In this document: positions 1 to 7,969 of the stretch, piece by piece
Position numbering within the stretch: position 1 is the stretch's first letter
Layout of the letters: every line of letters begins with the position of its first letter
From: a virus
IMG/VR virus record: IMGVR_UViG_3300048797_000071
Span: 1-25,144 of that record
Length of the DNA stretch: 25,144 bases
Direction: 5' to 3' (one strand)
Made by a program: the position numbers and the translations under genes
Notes under the pieces: generated by a model
The model's database searches: none
Told to the model about the DNA's origin: nothing
What the model saw: the letters and a program-made list of their open reading frames with translations, nothing else

Positions 1-827
1 CCGCCCTGTGCTGGTGCGGTTGTCGCCCCAGCGCCCGGTCCGCCAAATCCGCCGACGGCGGTGATGGCCGTTCCGGTAATGTTTATTGAACAATTACCGC
101 CTTGCGCTCCGGCCGTTCCGCCCGACGATGAAATTCCGCCGCCCGCCCCACCGCCCGCTTGACAGTCGCAGGCCCAGTAGACGGTGCCTGGAGAGGGCGT
201 GTAGTAGTTGGTGCCGGCAGTAAAATAAGCGGAGGTCGGCCCGACCAGAGCTGAGGGGGTCTTGGGCTCCCAGGCGCTATCGGCGTTGACCCATTGCGCC
301 ACCTGGCCGTCGGTCGCCCCGCTTTGGTTTAAGGAGTTGAGAGGGAGCGTGGACCCCGTCACGTCGGGGCCGATGATTTGGCCCATGGCGTATGTCGTGC
401 CGTTGCTCGTCCTCATGACGCGGTTGGCGGTGCCGCCTGCGCCGGACAAATTGGTGCCGCCGTTGGCGATGGGGACCTGCCCCGTCAAGCCGGTGGCCGC
501 TGGCAACCCTGAGCCTTCGGACAAATCCCCGATGTAACCGGGCACGTTGGTGGCCTTGAACCATGGGGCGTTCACCTCGCCCGCGTTGACCACGACGCCG
601 GAGGCCGTGGCCACGCTGGGGTTGGTGCCGCTGCCGCCGTTGACCGTCAGGGTCGAGGTGATCGTTTCGCCGCCGGTTCCGGAGACGGTCATGCTTGAAA
701 TGCTGATGGCTGTCTGTGGGTTGATCTGATTCCCGTTGATGAGAACGCCCGCGCCCGCGCCGGTGAAGGCAAGCCCGGCGATTGCGACGATGAATCCGAG
801 GAGACGCGCTTTCATTAGTTTGTTCAT
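1..827 (-). CDS. Glycine-rich tail fibre-like protein, 3' end cut off by window edge
   Basis: The reading frame starts at ATG 827 and is still open at base 1, giving at least 275 residues. The N-terminus (MNKLMKARLLGFIVAIAGLAFTG) is basic then hydrophobic, like a signal peptide or membrane anchor. The middle carries a phage fibre-type stretch (LTGQVPIANGGTNLSG), and the visible end is Gly-rich (AGGGAGGGISSSGG), as in host-binding tips of phage tail fibres. The start shares its A with the TAA stop of the upstream gene (TAATG), so it is probably translationally coupled. Family assignment rests on composition and short motifs only. Confident that it is a virion surface protein; the exact role is inference. 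Confidence 0.72.
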   Translation of the reverse strand, partial: MNKLMKARLLGFIVAIAGLAFTGAGAGVLINGNQINPQTAISISSMTVSGTGGETITSTLTVNGGSGTNPSVATASGVVVNAGEVNAPWFKATNVPGYIGDLSEGSGLPAATGLTGQVPIANGGTNLSGAGGTANRVMRTSNGTTYAMGQIIGPDVTGSTLPLNSLNQSGATDGQVAQWVNADSAWEPKTPSALVGPTSAYFTAGTNYYTPSPGTVYWACDCQAGGGAGGGISSSGGTAGAQGGNCSINITGTAITAVGGFGGPGAGATTAPAQG

Positions 828-1438
828 TAGAAGGTGTCCCACCGCAATACGATACGGTCCCCGGTATTGAGATTTGATCCGAAAGTGATCGCCGTCGTCG
901 AAGTCTCCGTATAATCGAGCGTCACGGATTCGAGAAGGCCGTTGACGTACACGAAAATATTCTTCCCGTTGGCGACGTAGGAGCCGACCATGTTGATGAC
1001 GGTCAGGGACCCGGTGTAGTTGTTGAGGGCCGTCCCGGCGATATACGTCTCGATCTTTTGAACCGGCGTCGGCCCAACCGAGGACGTGACGACGATGCTC
1101 CCGTTATAGGTGAGCTGGTCGCTCCCGTTGATCGCCAGCGGGAGATTCGCGCCGTTCGCGTTGTTGCGCCAGTTGATTGCGTCCGTCTTGGCGAGACGGA
1201 GAACGCCAGTCGTGGCGATGAGTGCCGTCTCCGATTTCAGGTAGGCCGCGACAAATCCAAACGTCGCCCCGAAGTTCGCATCCGCCGTGAGCGTGAACGC
1301 CCCGCCCGAGATATCGAGCTTGTTCGTCGCCAGGGCGATGAGGTAGGACGAAAGGTTTCCCGCGCCCTGCGCCCAGCCCGAATCCCCGTATGCCGGGATC
1401 GAGTAGTTGCCGCCGCCCGTCGAGACTGTCGTGGCCAT
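827..1438 (-). CDS. Probable phage tail/virion structural protein (203 aa)
   Basis: 203 residues, beginning MATTVSTGGGNYSIPAYGDSG. The sequence is rich in Ala, Asn, Thr and Gly with alternating hydrophobics, typical of beta-rich fibre or baseplate proteins. The segment TGVLRLAKTDAINWRNNANGA near residues 78-98 resembles shaft repeats of phage tail fibre proteins, and the C-terminal 70 residues (from PVQKIETYIAG) look like a compact beta-sandwich ending in DRIVLRWDTF. It sits between two genes with signal-peptide-like N-termini but has none itself. It lies three bases after the upstream gene and shares one base with the next start. Function is inferred from composition and position. Confidence 0.7.
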   Translation of the reverse strand: MATTVSTGGGNYSIPAYGDSGWAQGAGNLSSYLIALATNKLDISGGAFTLTADANFGATFGFVAAYLKSETALIATTGVLRLAKTDAINWRNNANGANLPLAINGSDQLTYNGSIVVTSSVGPTPVQKIETYIAGTALNNYTGSLTVINMVGSYVANGKNIFVYVNGLLESVTLDYTETSTTAITFGSNLNTGDRIVLRWDTF

Positions 1439-1441
1439 GGT

Positions 1442-2536
1442 CTAGTACGGTCCGATGCCGTCCTGTTTGATGTACGGCGTCACTTGCATGAATAGCCCGC
1501 TCCCGGTCGGTGCCGTCACCTTGAGGCGGTAGTACCTAAATGTCGCCCACTGAAAATCATAATTGTTGTCATAAGGCGCGAGAGGTGTCACGCCCGCGCC
1601 GGTCGGGACTGGGATCGCGACGGAAGCCCCGGCGGTCGAGGCGGCGGTCCAGAAGTTCCCGTCGTTGGAAGCCTGGAAAATGTAGGCCGGGCTCCCGGCG
1701 AAGCCCAGCGGGGCGAGCGTGTAGTTGTTCTGCGTCAGGCCGGTATTGGTGGAAGCGACGACCACGAAATCACTGGCCGGTGTCCCTGCAACGGCTGAAG
1801 TCGAGTAGAGAGCCAACTGCCAGGACGTAGCGTTTATCGGCGTGTAGAAGTATGTCGTCCCGCCGGTCAAGCCGCCGATGGCCGGGGTTTGGTTCTTCGC
1901 GTAAAGGAGAGGCAGGCCAAGCGGGTAGCCTGTCGCCGGGGAGGTCGAGAACGACGTACCGCCCAGCGTGAAGTCCGGCGTGAAGCCTCCCGTCAAAGCC
2001 GCCCCGGAAGTGATAAGAGCCCCGCCGACCGTATTCGATGAGGAGGCCAACGTCCAGTTATAGACCGCGCCATTAAGCGTCGAGGTCGTGTAGACGATAC
2101 TCGCCGATCCGATCGCGCTCAAGCCGAGCGTCGTATTCGCCGCGATGGCCGTCGCGAGATTGGTCGCCGTCTGCGCGTTGCTCGTCACGGCTTGGAAGTC
2201 TAGGTTCGCCTTGAAAACCACGCCGCCGATGGTCACGGTCATCGAGCTGGTCCGAATCATCGTGTAGCTGCTGATCGCGATGTTGCCAACCGATTGCGCT
2301 CCGTCTTGAATCTTGGTCGTCGCGTAGCTCTGCGAGGAAGCGAGAACCTCGAAGGAAAGGTGGCTCCCCTGATACTGCGCCATGTCGAGCAAATAGGTCT
2401 GATTGTACGTCAGGCCGGACTCGTTGACCCAAAGCCCCGAATAGCTCGACGGGCTCGCGGGGAAAATCTGGCCGGCCGAGGCGGCGAAGGAAACCCCCGA
2501 CAGGAACATGAGGACGGCGGTCAAAAAGGTTTTCAT
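1442..2536 (-). CDS. Secreted-type beta-rich virion protein with N-terminal signal peptide
   Basis: 364 residues. The first 21 (MKTFLTAVLMFLSGVSFAASA) form a textbook Sec signal: Lys, a 13-residue hydrophobic core and small residues at a likely cleavage site after Ala21. The rest is Ser/Thr/Gly/Ala-rich and predicted beta, with one aromatic-rich end (NNYDFQWATFRYYRLKVTAP) resembling a discoidin/F5-8-like or fibre-tip strand pattern. The start codon overlaps the portal stop (ATGA). Position directly after portal would suit a tail, head-decoration or adhesion protein. A signal peptide on a late phage structural gene is unusual. Function unknown; a cell-surface role in the host cannot be excluded. 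Confidence 0.72.
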   Translation of the reverse strand: MKTFLTAVLMFLSGVSFAASAGQIFPASPSSYSGLWVNESGLTYNQTYLLDMAQYQGSHLSFEVLASSQSYATTKIQDGAQSVGNIAISSYTMIRTSSMTVTIGGVVFKANLDFQAVTSNAQTATNLATAIAANTTLGLSAIGSASIVYTTSTLNGAVYNWTLASSSNTVGGALITSGAALTGGFTPDFTLGGTSFSTSPATGYPLGLPLLYAKNQTPAIGGLTGGTTYFYTPINATSWQLALYSTSAVAGTPASDFVVVASTNTGLTQNNYTLAPLGFAGSPAYIFQASNDGNFWTAASTAGASVAIPVPTGAGVTPLAPYDNNYDFQWATFRYYRLKVTAPTGSGLFMQVTPYIKQDGIGPY

Positions 2537-4617
2537 GGCATGGCTCCTTGAGGCATCTTTGGCGGGGCGGGCATTGGCGGCTTGGCTTGCGGCTTGGGTA
2601 AAGGGGCCGCAGGAGGACGCCCTGGCACCGCGCCGAGCGGTTTGGGCCCTGCCTGCGGTTGCTGATTTCCCGGCATTGCCGGGGAAGCGGGGGCGGCTTT
2701 GGGTAGAACGATCGGGCTCGGCGTCCCAGGGGGCAGAGACGGCTGGCCGGTGATCATCGCGATGATCGGGTTGATCGGGCCGTGTTGCGCGTTGCCCGCG
2801 AGGAAATCGAGGTGCTGCTGGATATGCTCGACGACGACTTTGACGAGGCCGGGGTTGTTGCGGGCTTCCACCGAGGCGAGCAGGACTTTATGCTCGGCGA
2901 CGTGGGAAACGTGGTCGTCCACCGCGATCGCCATGACCTGTTTTCCGTCGCCGAGCGCGTCGTTTTCGTCCTTGATGAGCGAAATCTCCATCTCCGAGGA
3001 TTCAAGCATCGGGTCTAGGTTGCCGGTTTCGAGGACTTGGAGATATTCCTGGCGGTTCTCGACCCATCCCGCGGCCACAAGAGAAGCGGCGATCTGCGTC
3101 CGGCCGGCGATGGTCTGGGAGAGCGGGTTTCCCGTCTTAATTACCACCTTGTCGATCATCGAGAGGTCGGTGCCGGTGAACTGCTTCGAGTAGGGCTTGC
3201 CGCTCATCGCCATAACCCGGCCTTGACGCGGAACAACTGACCGCTTCGCCAGAATCTTGATGATGGCCGAGCCGACCCGCCCGGCAAGGGACTGGTACGC
3301 CTTGCAGAGATCGCTGTTGAACTGGATAGCCTGGGTTGACATTAAGGCCATGGCCTCGGCGTTGGCTTGGCCTTTCAAGACGAGATCGGGGTTGCCGCGG
3401 GTCACTTCGTTAATGCCCGAGAGCGTCCCGGCGGTCTGCGTGAGCGAGTCGATGTATTTGTACGTCTCGGGGGCGCTTTGAACCAGGTTCAGGGCTTCCG
3501 GCTTGAAATTGGGGCCTTTGGCGGCGTCCCATCCCAGGGCGGTCAGGCCGGTCCCGAGTTCGTTCTCCGTGATGTTGGAATCGTTCGGGACCAGGATATG
3601 CTGTAGGCCGAAGGTCAGGTTATTGGTCAGGACGGTCGAGTGAAGCCGGGAAATCGCGTTGCAGACGGGTTGAAGGTCAACGGTATCGGAATAGCCCCAC
3701 GGCGAGCCGGCCAGGTCCTCGGGGGCCATGCGGTGCCCAGGCAAGCCATAATACTCCTCGGGCAGCGGGCCGTCCTCAAGAATGATCGTGTCGTCGATGA
3801 ACTTTAGCATCCGGCCTTGAGGCATGGCCGCGGTGCGGTCGTGAAAGAGCGTCCAGACCCAAATGATATCCGACACCGGGGAAAGGCAGGGGTAAATCTG
3901 GCGGTCCTTGGTGTTCGCCTCCATCGAGTTGGACATGATATCCTCCTCGAATTGCGGGTACTCGACGGCCAAATCGACTTTGTTCACTTCCTGCCGGAGC
4001 ATCTGCCATTGATCGTTCGGCCGGGAGCGGTAAACGTCACGCACAACGTCCAGCGGGTCGTAGACCTGAATCGTCACGTCGCCTTCAGGAACCATCTTGT
4101 CGCCGTTGTCAAGGTCCATCGCCACCGGCTTGCCGAGCGTCTTATCCCAAAGGACGAAAACGAACGACTCCATGAACATCTGGCAGTATTGCGTGGCCTT
4201 CCGCATCTTGCCGTCGAGGTCGATATCCTCCCGGTCGGTGTAGAGATTCAGAAGGCCCTTGGCGAGCCGGACTTGCTCCATCGCGGCGTGGCTCCCGTCG
4301 ATAGCTTGCGGCTCATAGGATAGCTTCTGCTGGCAGACCGCCGCGACCCGATGCTTGATGAAATTGTGGAAGTTGTTGACCGTAATCCCGATCTGCTCGC
4401 CTTGAAGCCCTTTGCGTTGGAGAAGGCCACGCATGAGGAAGCCCTCGTAATAATCGTAGAAGGCCAGGCGCATACAGTCAAGACGGCCAGACATTTTCGC
4501 CTCGGCGTAGTAGCTGTTTATGAGGTCGATGCACCGCTCCACGCACTCGGAGGAAGGCAGGCGGGCGAAGTAATCGTCCACGCTCTCCATGCGGTGCGTC
4601 GAGTCGGAGCTTGCCAT
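2533..4617 (-). CDS. Portal protein
   Basis: 694 residues. Portal proteins form the dodecameric ring at the unique capsid vertex through which the terminase pumps DNA. The length, the start (about 130 residues of helix leading to NVNNFHNFIKHRV-type sequence), the central VWTLFHDRTA and DTVDLQPVCNAISRLHS segments, and the following helical region (LLNLYTDREDID, residues near 127) fit podovirus/P22-like portals. The last 60 residues are Pro/Ala-rich and low in complexity. It lies five genes downstream of TerL, in normal packaging-module order. The start shares one base with the upstream stop (TAATG); the stop overlaps the next start (ATGA). No single catalytic motif exists for this family, so the call rests on length, helical pattern and context. 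Confidence 0.85.
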   Translation of the reverse strand: MASSDSTHRMESVDDYFARLPSSECVERCIDLINSYYAEAKMSGRLDCMRLAFYDYYEGFLMRGLLQRKGLQGEQIGITVNNFHNFIKHRVAAVCQQKLSYEPQAIDGSHAAMEQVRLAKGLLNLYTDREDIDLDGKMRKATQYCQMFMESFVFVLWDKTLGKPVAMDLDNGDKMVPEGDVTIQVYDPLDVVRDVYRSRPNDQWQMLRQEVNKVDLAVEYPQFEEDIMSNSMEANTKDRQIYPCLSPVSDIIWVWTLFHDRTAAMPQGRMLKFIDDTIILEDGPLPEEYYGLPGHRMAPEDLAGSPWGYSDTVDLQPVCNAISRLHSTVLTNNLTFGLQHILVPNDSNITENELGTGLTALGWDAAKGPNFKPEALNLVQSAPETYKYIDSLTQTAGTLSGINEVTRGNPDLVLKGQANAEAMALMSTQAIQFNSDLCKAYQSLAGRVGSAIIKILAKRSVVPRQGRVMAMSGKPYSKQFTGTDLSMIDKVVIKTGNPLSQTIAGRTQIAASLVAAGWVENRQEYLQVLETGNLDPMLESSEMEISLIKDENDALGDGKQVMAIAVDDHVSHVAEHKVLLASVEARNNPGLVKVVVEHIQQHLDFLAGNAQHGPINPIIAMITGQPSLPPGTPSPIVLPKAAPASPAMPGNQQPQAGPKPLGAVPGRPPAAPLPKPQAKPPMPAPPKMPQGAMP

Positions 4618-4985
4618 TACGCTTTAGACTCCAAGTCGGCCCGGCTTCCCGTCCTCGGGAACTCGCCGCGGGCGAACGCGGCCCGCATGGCGGCGGATTC
4701 CGTCTGCTTCGGAGCGGTCAGGGCCTTGGCGAGTTCGGCAAGCTTGGCTTCGAGGACTTCGACGCGATCGAGGACCGCTTGCTCCGTCGCGGTTGCGAAA
4801 GTCGCGTCAATCCGTTGGATCATCTCCGAGCGCAACGTGTTGAGCCGGAGGTATTCGCCGGTGCTTTCCGTCTCAAGGTGTCCAATACGCCGCACAAGCG
4901 CGTCGAAACACTCCTCCGTCAGCATGACCTTCGGCGGGAATCGGTAGTAGAGCCACTGCGCCAGGCGTAGGAGGGCTTTGGTCAT
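4617..4985 (-). CDS. Small helical protein of the packaging/head module (122 aa)
   Basis: Starts MTKALLRLAQWLYYRFPPKV; residues about 40-95 are an amphipathic helix with heptad-like spacing (LETESTGEYLRLNTLRSEM, then VEVLEAKLAELAKAL), so a coiled coil is likely. I chose ATG 4985 because it overlaps the upstream TGA as ATGA, the rule in this operon, and has GGGGAG just upstream; a GTG at 4997 would add four residues. It lies immediately before the portal gene. It could be an accessory head or scaffold-associated protein, but it is far too short for a normal scaffold. No family recognised. Confidence 0.7.
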   Translation of the reverse strand: MTKALLRLAQWLYYRFPPKVMLTEECFDALVRRIGHLETESTGEYLRLNTLRSEMIQRIDATFATATEQAVLDRVEVLEAKLAELAKALTAPKQTESAAMRAAFARGEFPRTGSRADLESKA

Positions 4986-5080
4986 TCGCTCCCCCACCAG
5001 CCCTGGTTCTTCGGCGGGGCGGGATTGCCGTAGGGGTCGATCTCAAGAGGCCCCGGCGTCTGCTTGGAGATTCGCTTCAC
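4982..5080 (-). CDS. 32-aa conserved-position small protein with Trp-Trp C-terminus
   Basis: GTG start at 5080 overlapping the upstream TGA (GTGA), stop overlapping the next ATG (ATGA). The product begins MKRISKQTPGPLEID and ends NQGWWGSE; it is Pro/Gly-rich and basic at the N-terminus, with no membrane segment. Perfect overlap at both ends with genes on either side is the main evidence that it is translated. Small genes of this size between terminase and portal are common in podovirus-like phages, but I recognise no family. Confidence 0.55.
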   Translation of the reverse strand: MKRISKQTPGPLEIDPYGNPAPPKNQGWWGSE

Positions 5081-5388
5081 TTGGCCCTCTTGTTCAGCGT
5101 CCGGTCCAGCGCGGCCCGGGCCTCGTTGCCGCAAATGAACGTATCGACCCCATCGGCCAGAATCTTGCCCGGCTTCATCTTGCCCTTGGAGTCGAGGACC
5201 CACTCGCGGGCGTAGAATAGCCCGACCCCATCGCCGGAGCCGACGTAGCGGCCAAATTCGATAAAGAGCATCGCTTCCTTCTCCGGCCGCGGAGGGTTGT
5301 TCTGCCGCTCCCGCGCCGCCTTCTCCCGCGCCGGGCGTTCCCGTTCGCGTATGCGGTCCAGCTCCTGGATCGTCTGCGATTGAGCCAT
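5077..5388 (-). CDS. Hypothetical protein of the packaging module (103 aa)
   Basis: 103 residues in two parts. An Arg/Glu-rich N-terminal helix (residues about 8-30, RIRERERPAREKAARERQNN) precedes a compact domain (AMLFIEFGRYVGSGDG through AALDRTLNKRAK) that looks beta/alpha. The start ATG shares one base with the upstream TAA, and the stop overlaps a GTG start. No recognised family. Its place between terminase and portal suggests a virion-assembly role, by context only. Confidence 0.65.
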   Translation of the reverse strand: MAQSQTIQELDRIRERERPAREKAARERQNNPPRPEKEAMLFIEFGRYVGSGDGVGLFYAREWVLDSKGKMKPGKILADGVDTFICGNEARAALDRTLNKRAK

Positions 5389-5705
5389 TACGCCGCCACC
5401 GTATCCGTCTCGTCTTCGGGCTTGGAGGGAGAGAACGTCGCCTCGGGCTGAATCTTCCCGTAGATCTGCTGCCGGAGGTCGGCGGTCACGTTCTTGAGGA
5501 ACTGGAACAGCTCAGCGACGGCCAGAGCGTCGTGCCCCTCAAACGTCGCGTTCTTGAGAGCGCCGACGCCTTCCGTGATGATCGACAGAATCTTCTTGTG
5601 ATTCTCGCGCATCGCGGCGTTGACCATCTCGCCCTGGTTCGCGTTCGCGGGCTTCGGGAACTCCAAAGGCTCCACCTTCATCGCGGCTTTTTGGGTGTCG
5701 TTCAT
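5388..5705 (-). CDS. Hypothetical helical protein of the packaging module (105 aa)
   Basis: I place the start at ATG 5705 (MNDTQKAAMK) because it overlaps the upstream TGA as ATGA and has GGAG nine bases before it; an in-frame ATG at 5795 would run 90 bases into the upstream gene. The protein is mostly helical (KKILSIITEGVGALKNATF, then ALAVAELFQFLKNVTADLRQ) with an acidic, disordered tail ending DETDTVAA. No family recognised. Helical small proteins here can be head-assembly factors, but nothing in the sequence proves it. Confidence 0.68.
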   Translation of the reverse strand: MNDTQKAAMKVEPLEFPKPANANQGEMVNAAMRENHKKILSIITEGVGALKNATFEGHDALAVAELFQFLKNVTADLRQQIYGKIQPEATFSPSKPEDETDTVAA

Positions 5706-6004
5706 TTCTTTTGTCTCCGTTTTAGCAAAGCCGTTGGCGATTGCCGGAAGATAACGCGGGTTGTCGCGTGCTTCCCCTTGACGTTGTTTGCCCAATGCTT
5801 TGAGTGATTTTGCGACGTTTTCAGATTGTCCCAGTCGGCGGGGAGGAAGAACTTCGCCTGGTAAAGCGAGCCGTTACGCATCCAGGTCGAGAGCGTCAGG
5901 TTCGTCTCGTCATACTCAAAGGCCGCGATGAAAGACGACGTAGACGGCAAGTGATGAATCTTCGGGGCCGCGGCGGCTTTCGGCGGCTGAAAGATCGAGG
6001 CCAC
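5702..6004 (-). CDS. KTSC-like domain protein (100 aa)
   Basis: GTG start at 6004 sharing its first base with the TerL stop (TAGTG). Residues about 22-85 follow the KTSC pattern: Ser-Ser then a hydrophobic strand (SSFIAAFEYDE), a second strand with Leu-x-x-x-(M/F) and Gly-x-x-Tyr (WMRNGSLYQAKFFLP), then a helix and a basic segment (SKHWANNVKGKH). KTSC domains are small beta-barrel-like modules of unknown function, frequent in phages and sometimes fused to lysyl-tRNA synthetase. The N-terminal 20 residues are Pro/Ala-rich. The match is by eye and moderate. Confidence 0.6.
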   Translation of the reverse strand: MASIFQPPKAAAAPKIHHLPSTSSFIAAFEYDETNLTLSTWMRNGSLYQAKFFLPADWDNLKTSQNHSKHWANNVKGKHATTRVIFRQSPTALLKRRQKK

Positions 6005-7494
6005 TAGACCCGCCCCCGCATGAAGTCGGTACGGGCGTCCTGTTGGGCGCTCTTGGGCTTGAAGGCCCGAGCCAGGGCGTACTGCGCGGTCGGCGCGAGG
6101 TTCGGTTTGATCTCCATCGCGTGGGTCGTGTAGCTCTTGTTGTGCCAGGCCGGGACGGGGTTCGTGTTCGTGTCGATGTTTCGGACGAGGTAGACAAGCG
6201 CCATGAGCGCGTCGAAATGCCCGTAAGTCTTGGAGCGGGAGAGTTCCTTCTTGTGCTTATCCCAGATCGCGTTCTTGAGACAACCGAGCGTCTCTTTGCA
6301 GGCGGGGTTGACCAGGATTCGGCCGGCTTGGACCCAGAGCCTCAAGGCGTTTATCATCGCCGGCAGTTCGTCCTTGCTCGTCGGGAAGAAATTCAGCTTG
6401 TAATTGGAGTCGAGGTCGTTGATGAGGATGAGGTTGTTGTTGTCGGCCACGCGCAGGCGCATACGCTCGTAGTCCGCGAGGTTCGGGAACTTGGGGTCTG
6501 GCGCATGGACCGTCTGATACCCGAGCTGCCGCTCGTTCTCTTTCGTCAGTTCAGCGATACGGTCGGTCCGTACAGCTGCGTCAACCAGCACGAACTCGGA
6601 CTCGACAATAAGAGCCGCTCGTTGGAAATCATAAAACCCAAAAACGCCGACGGTTTTATCTCGCACCCCGGTGTCAAGACCGCAATACTTGTGATAGTAC
6701 GGGAAAAACTCGTCGCGTTCCACAGATCGCGCATAAGTGTCGCTCCACTCGGGGATGATGGTTTTCGTATGGTCCTTGACCCAGAGGGCCATGAACTCCC
6801 GGTCCCAGGCGATAGGGTCGGCCATCTCGCGCTTCCAGAGGGCGATCCGGTCGGCGGGAAACTCCTGCGGGTCGCTCCGGTTCGCGTCCTCGACCGTCCG
6901 GCGGATATACCAGCCCTCGCGCTCGGCTTGCTGCTTGATGGCGAATAGGGGATGATCCTCGGTATCGGCCGGCGTCGAGCTTACCATCGCCCGGCCTTCC
7001 GTGGAAAAGAGCGACGGGATCACAACGGAGTCGATCAGGTTGTCCAGGTCGTCTACGTCCCGGCCCTCATCGACAAAGACGCGCCGGAAGGCGTTGCCGC
7101 GCTTGGTCCGATGGGTCTGATTGTTCGACCCTCGAAAAAGAATCTTCGCGCCGTTTGGAAAGGTCAGCGTCAGGCTGGCGTCGAGGACCGGCTTCAAGTC
7201 CTCTGGGCAGTCGGAGTAGGTGTCCTCGACGATCGGGATGATGTAGTCGCGCAATCCTTCCTTGACCGGCGCGAAAAATGCCGAGACGCCGCCGGGGTTC
7301 TTGATACAGTCCTCGGTCAGCCAGATCAGGCCGAAGGTTGACTTGCCGGCGCGGCGGGTACATTCCACGTAGAACTTGATGAACTTCTCGAACGCCTTTC
7401 CCGCGGCCCACTTGATTTCCTTCTGAATCTCACGGAGGCGATAGCCGAGTTCTCCGGCCTGCCAGCGCTTCCGAATGTCGTCAGGCGTTAGCAT
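6004..7494 (-). CDS. terL: Terminase large subunit (ATPase and nuclease)
   Basis: 496 residues. TerL drives genome packaging through an N-terminal ATPase and cuts concatemers with a C-terminal RNase H-like nuclease. Visible motifs: a Walker A variant CTRRAGKST at 45-53; Walker B VFVDEG at 139-144, with D142 and E143; a coupling motif VSSTP at 171-175; nuclease acidic residues in GLDTG (D274), APDPK (D333) and GHFDAL (D428). Length is normal for the family. Its start lies 14 bases inside the upstream gene, so translation is probably coupled. The order TerL then portal (with five small genes between) agrees with a head-assembly module. Confidence 0.95.
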   Translation of the reverse strand: MLTPDDIRKRWQAGELGYRLREIQKEIKWAAGKAFEKFIKFYVECTRRAGKSTFGLIWLTEDCIKNPGGVSAFFAPVKEGLRDYIIPIVEDTYSDCPEDLKPVLDASLTLTFPNGAKILFRGSNNQTHRTKRGNAFRRVFVDEGRDVDDLDNLIDSVVIPSLFSTEGRAMVSSTPADTEDHPLFAIKQQAEREGWYIRRTVEDANRSDPQEFPADRIALWKREMADPIAWDREFMALWVKDHTKTIIPEWSDTYARSVERDEFFPYYHKYCGLDTGVRDKTVGVFGFYDFQRAALIVESEFVLVDAAVRTDRIAELTKENERQLGYQTVHAPDPKFPNLADYERMRLRVADNNNLILINDLDSNYKLNFFPTSKDELPAMINALRLWVQAGRILVNPACKETLGCLKNAIWDKHKKELSRSKTYGHFDALMALVYLVRNIDTNTNPVPAWHNKSYTTHAMEIKPNLAPTAQYALARAFKPKSAQQDARTDFMRGRV

Positions 7495-7765
7495 GGGTCC
7501 TGGGAATGCTCTCGGATTGCATGGCCTGTACTTCCGGTGCCGGGATCGTGGCGGGGTGATTGATGACGACTTGCGGCTGAGAGTCCTGCATCTTTCGAGC
7601 GACGACCGGCAAGAGGCAGAGGAGCAGCGCGGTCTTGCCTTTGAGCGCGTCGGCTTTCGCCCTCTCCCAAACGTCGCACCAATCTTTCTGCGACATCGTC
7701 GTATCGCAAGCCTGACGGATTCGAGTCTCGCACCCTTCGAGTTGAAACGTGGCTTTCTTGGTCAT
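7481..7765 (-). CDS. Hypothetical protein upstream of TerL (94 aa); small-terminase candidate by position only
   Basis: 94 residues, beginning MTKKATFQLEGCETRIRQAC, with Cys at 12, 20 and 29 and a hydrophobic segment (TALLLCLLPVVARKM) near residues 45-59 that could be a buried helix or weak membrane segment. It overlaps the TerL start by 14 bases. The Shine-Dalgarno is poor (ACGAG directly before ATG). The position is where small terminase genes usually lie, but there is no clear helix-turn-helix, and the length is short for TerS. An alternative start at 7696 (MSQKDWCDV) is possible. Confidence 0.5.
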   Translation of the reverse strand: MTKKATFQLEGCETRIRQACDTTMSQKDWCDVWERAKADALKGKTALLLCLLPVVARKMQDSQPQVVINHPATIPAPEVQAMQSESIPRTHANA

Positions 7766-7801
7766 CTCGTTTGTTTACACTCGCGCCCGCGTTCTCATAC
7801 G

Positions 7802-7969
7802 TTAAATCCTCGCCTCGTCCGGCCCGATGCCTTCCCGCGGCCCATCGGCCAGGATCATCGCGACGGGGGCCAGCTCGGCGAAAAGAGCGTCGAAAATCCC
7901 GGCGCGTTCGGATTCCGTCGTGTTGCCGAAAAAGACTTGCGGGAAGATTCTCACGCTACCACCGTCCAT
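7802..7969 (-). CDS. 55-aa hypothetical protein
   Basis: Starts MDGGSVRIFPQVFFGN and ends EGIGPDEARI, 55 residues with an internal helix (SERAGIFDALFAELAPVAM). The start has an excellent Shine-Dalgarno, AGGAG seven bases before the ATG, and lies 14 bases inside the upstream gene, as is typical here. No family recognised. About 36 bases separate it from the next start; I see no better gene in that gap, only a seven-codon open frame. Confidence 0.6.
   Translation of the reverse strand: MDGGSVRIFPQVFFGNTTESERAGIFDALFAELAPVAMILADGPREGIGPDEARI

Noticed and set aside
5388-5795. Longer start at 5795 for the gene 5388-5705
   Set aside because: It would extend 90 bases into the KTSC-like gene. The ATG at 5705 has a good Shine-Dalgarno and the ATGA overlap used throughout this operon.
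6043-6948. A 301-residue open frame on the plus strand opposite terminase
   Set aside because: It is antisense to a clear TerL gene. Its composition (very rich in Val, Arg, Glu) is what GC-rich antisense frames give, and no ribosome binding site is seen. The other long plus-strand frames are rejected for the same reason.
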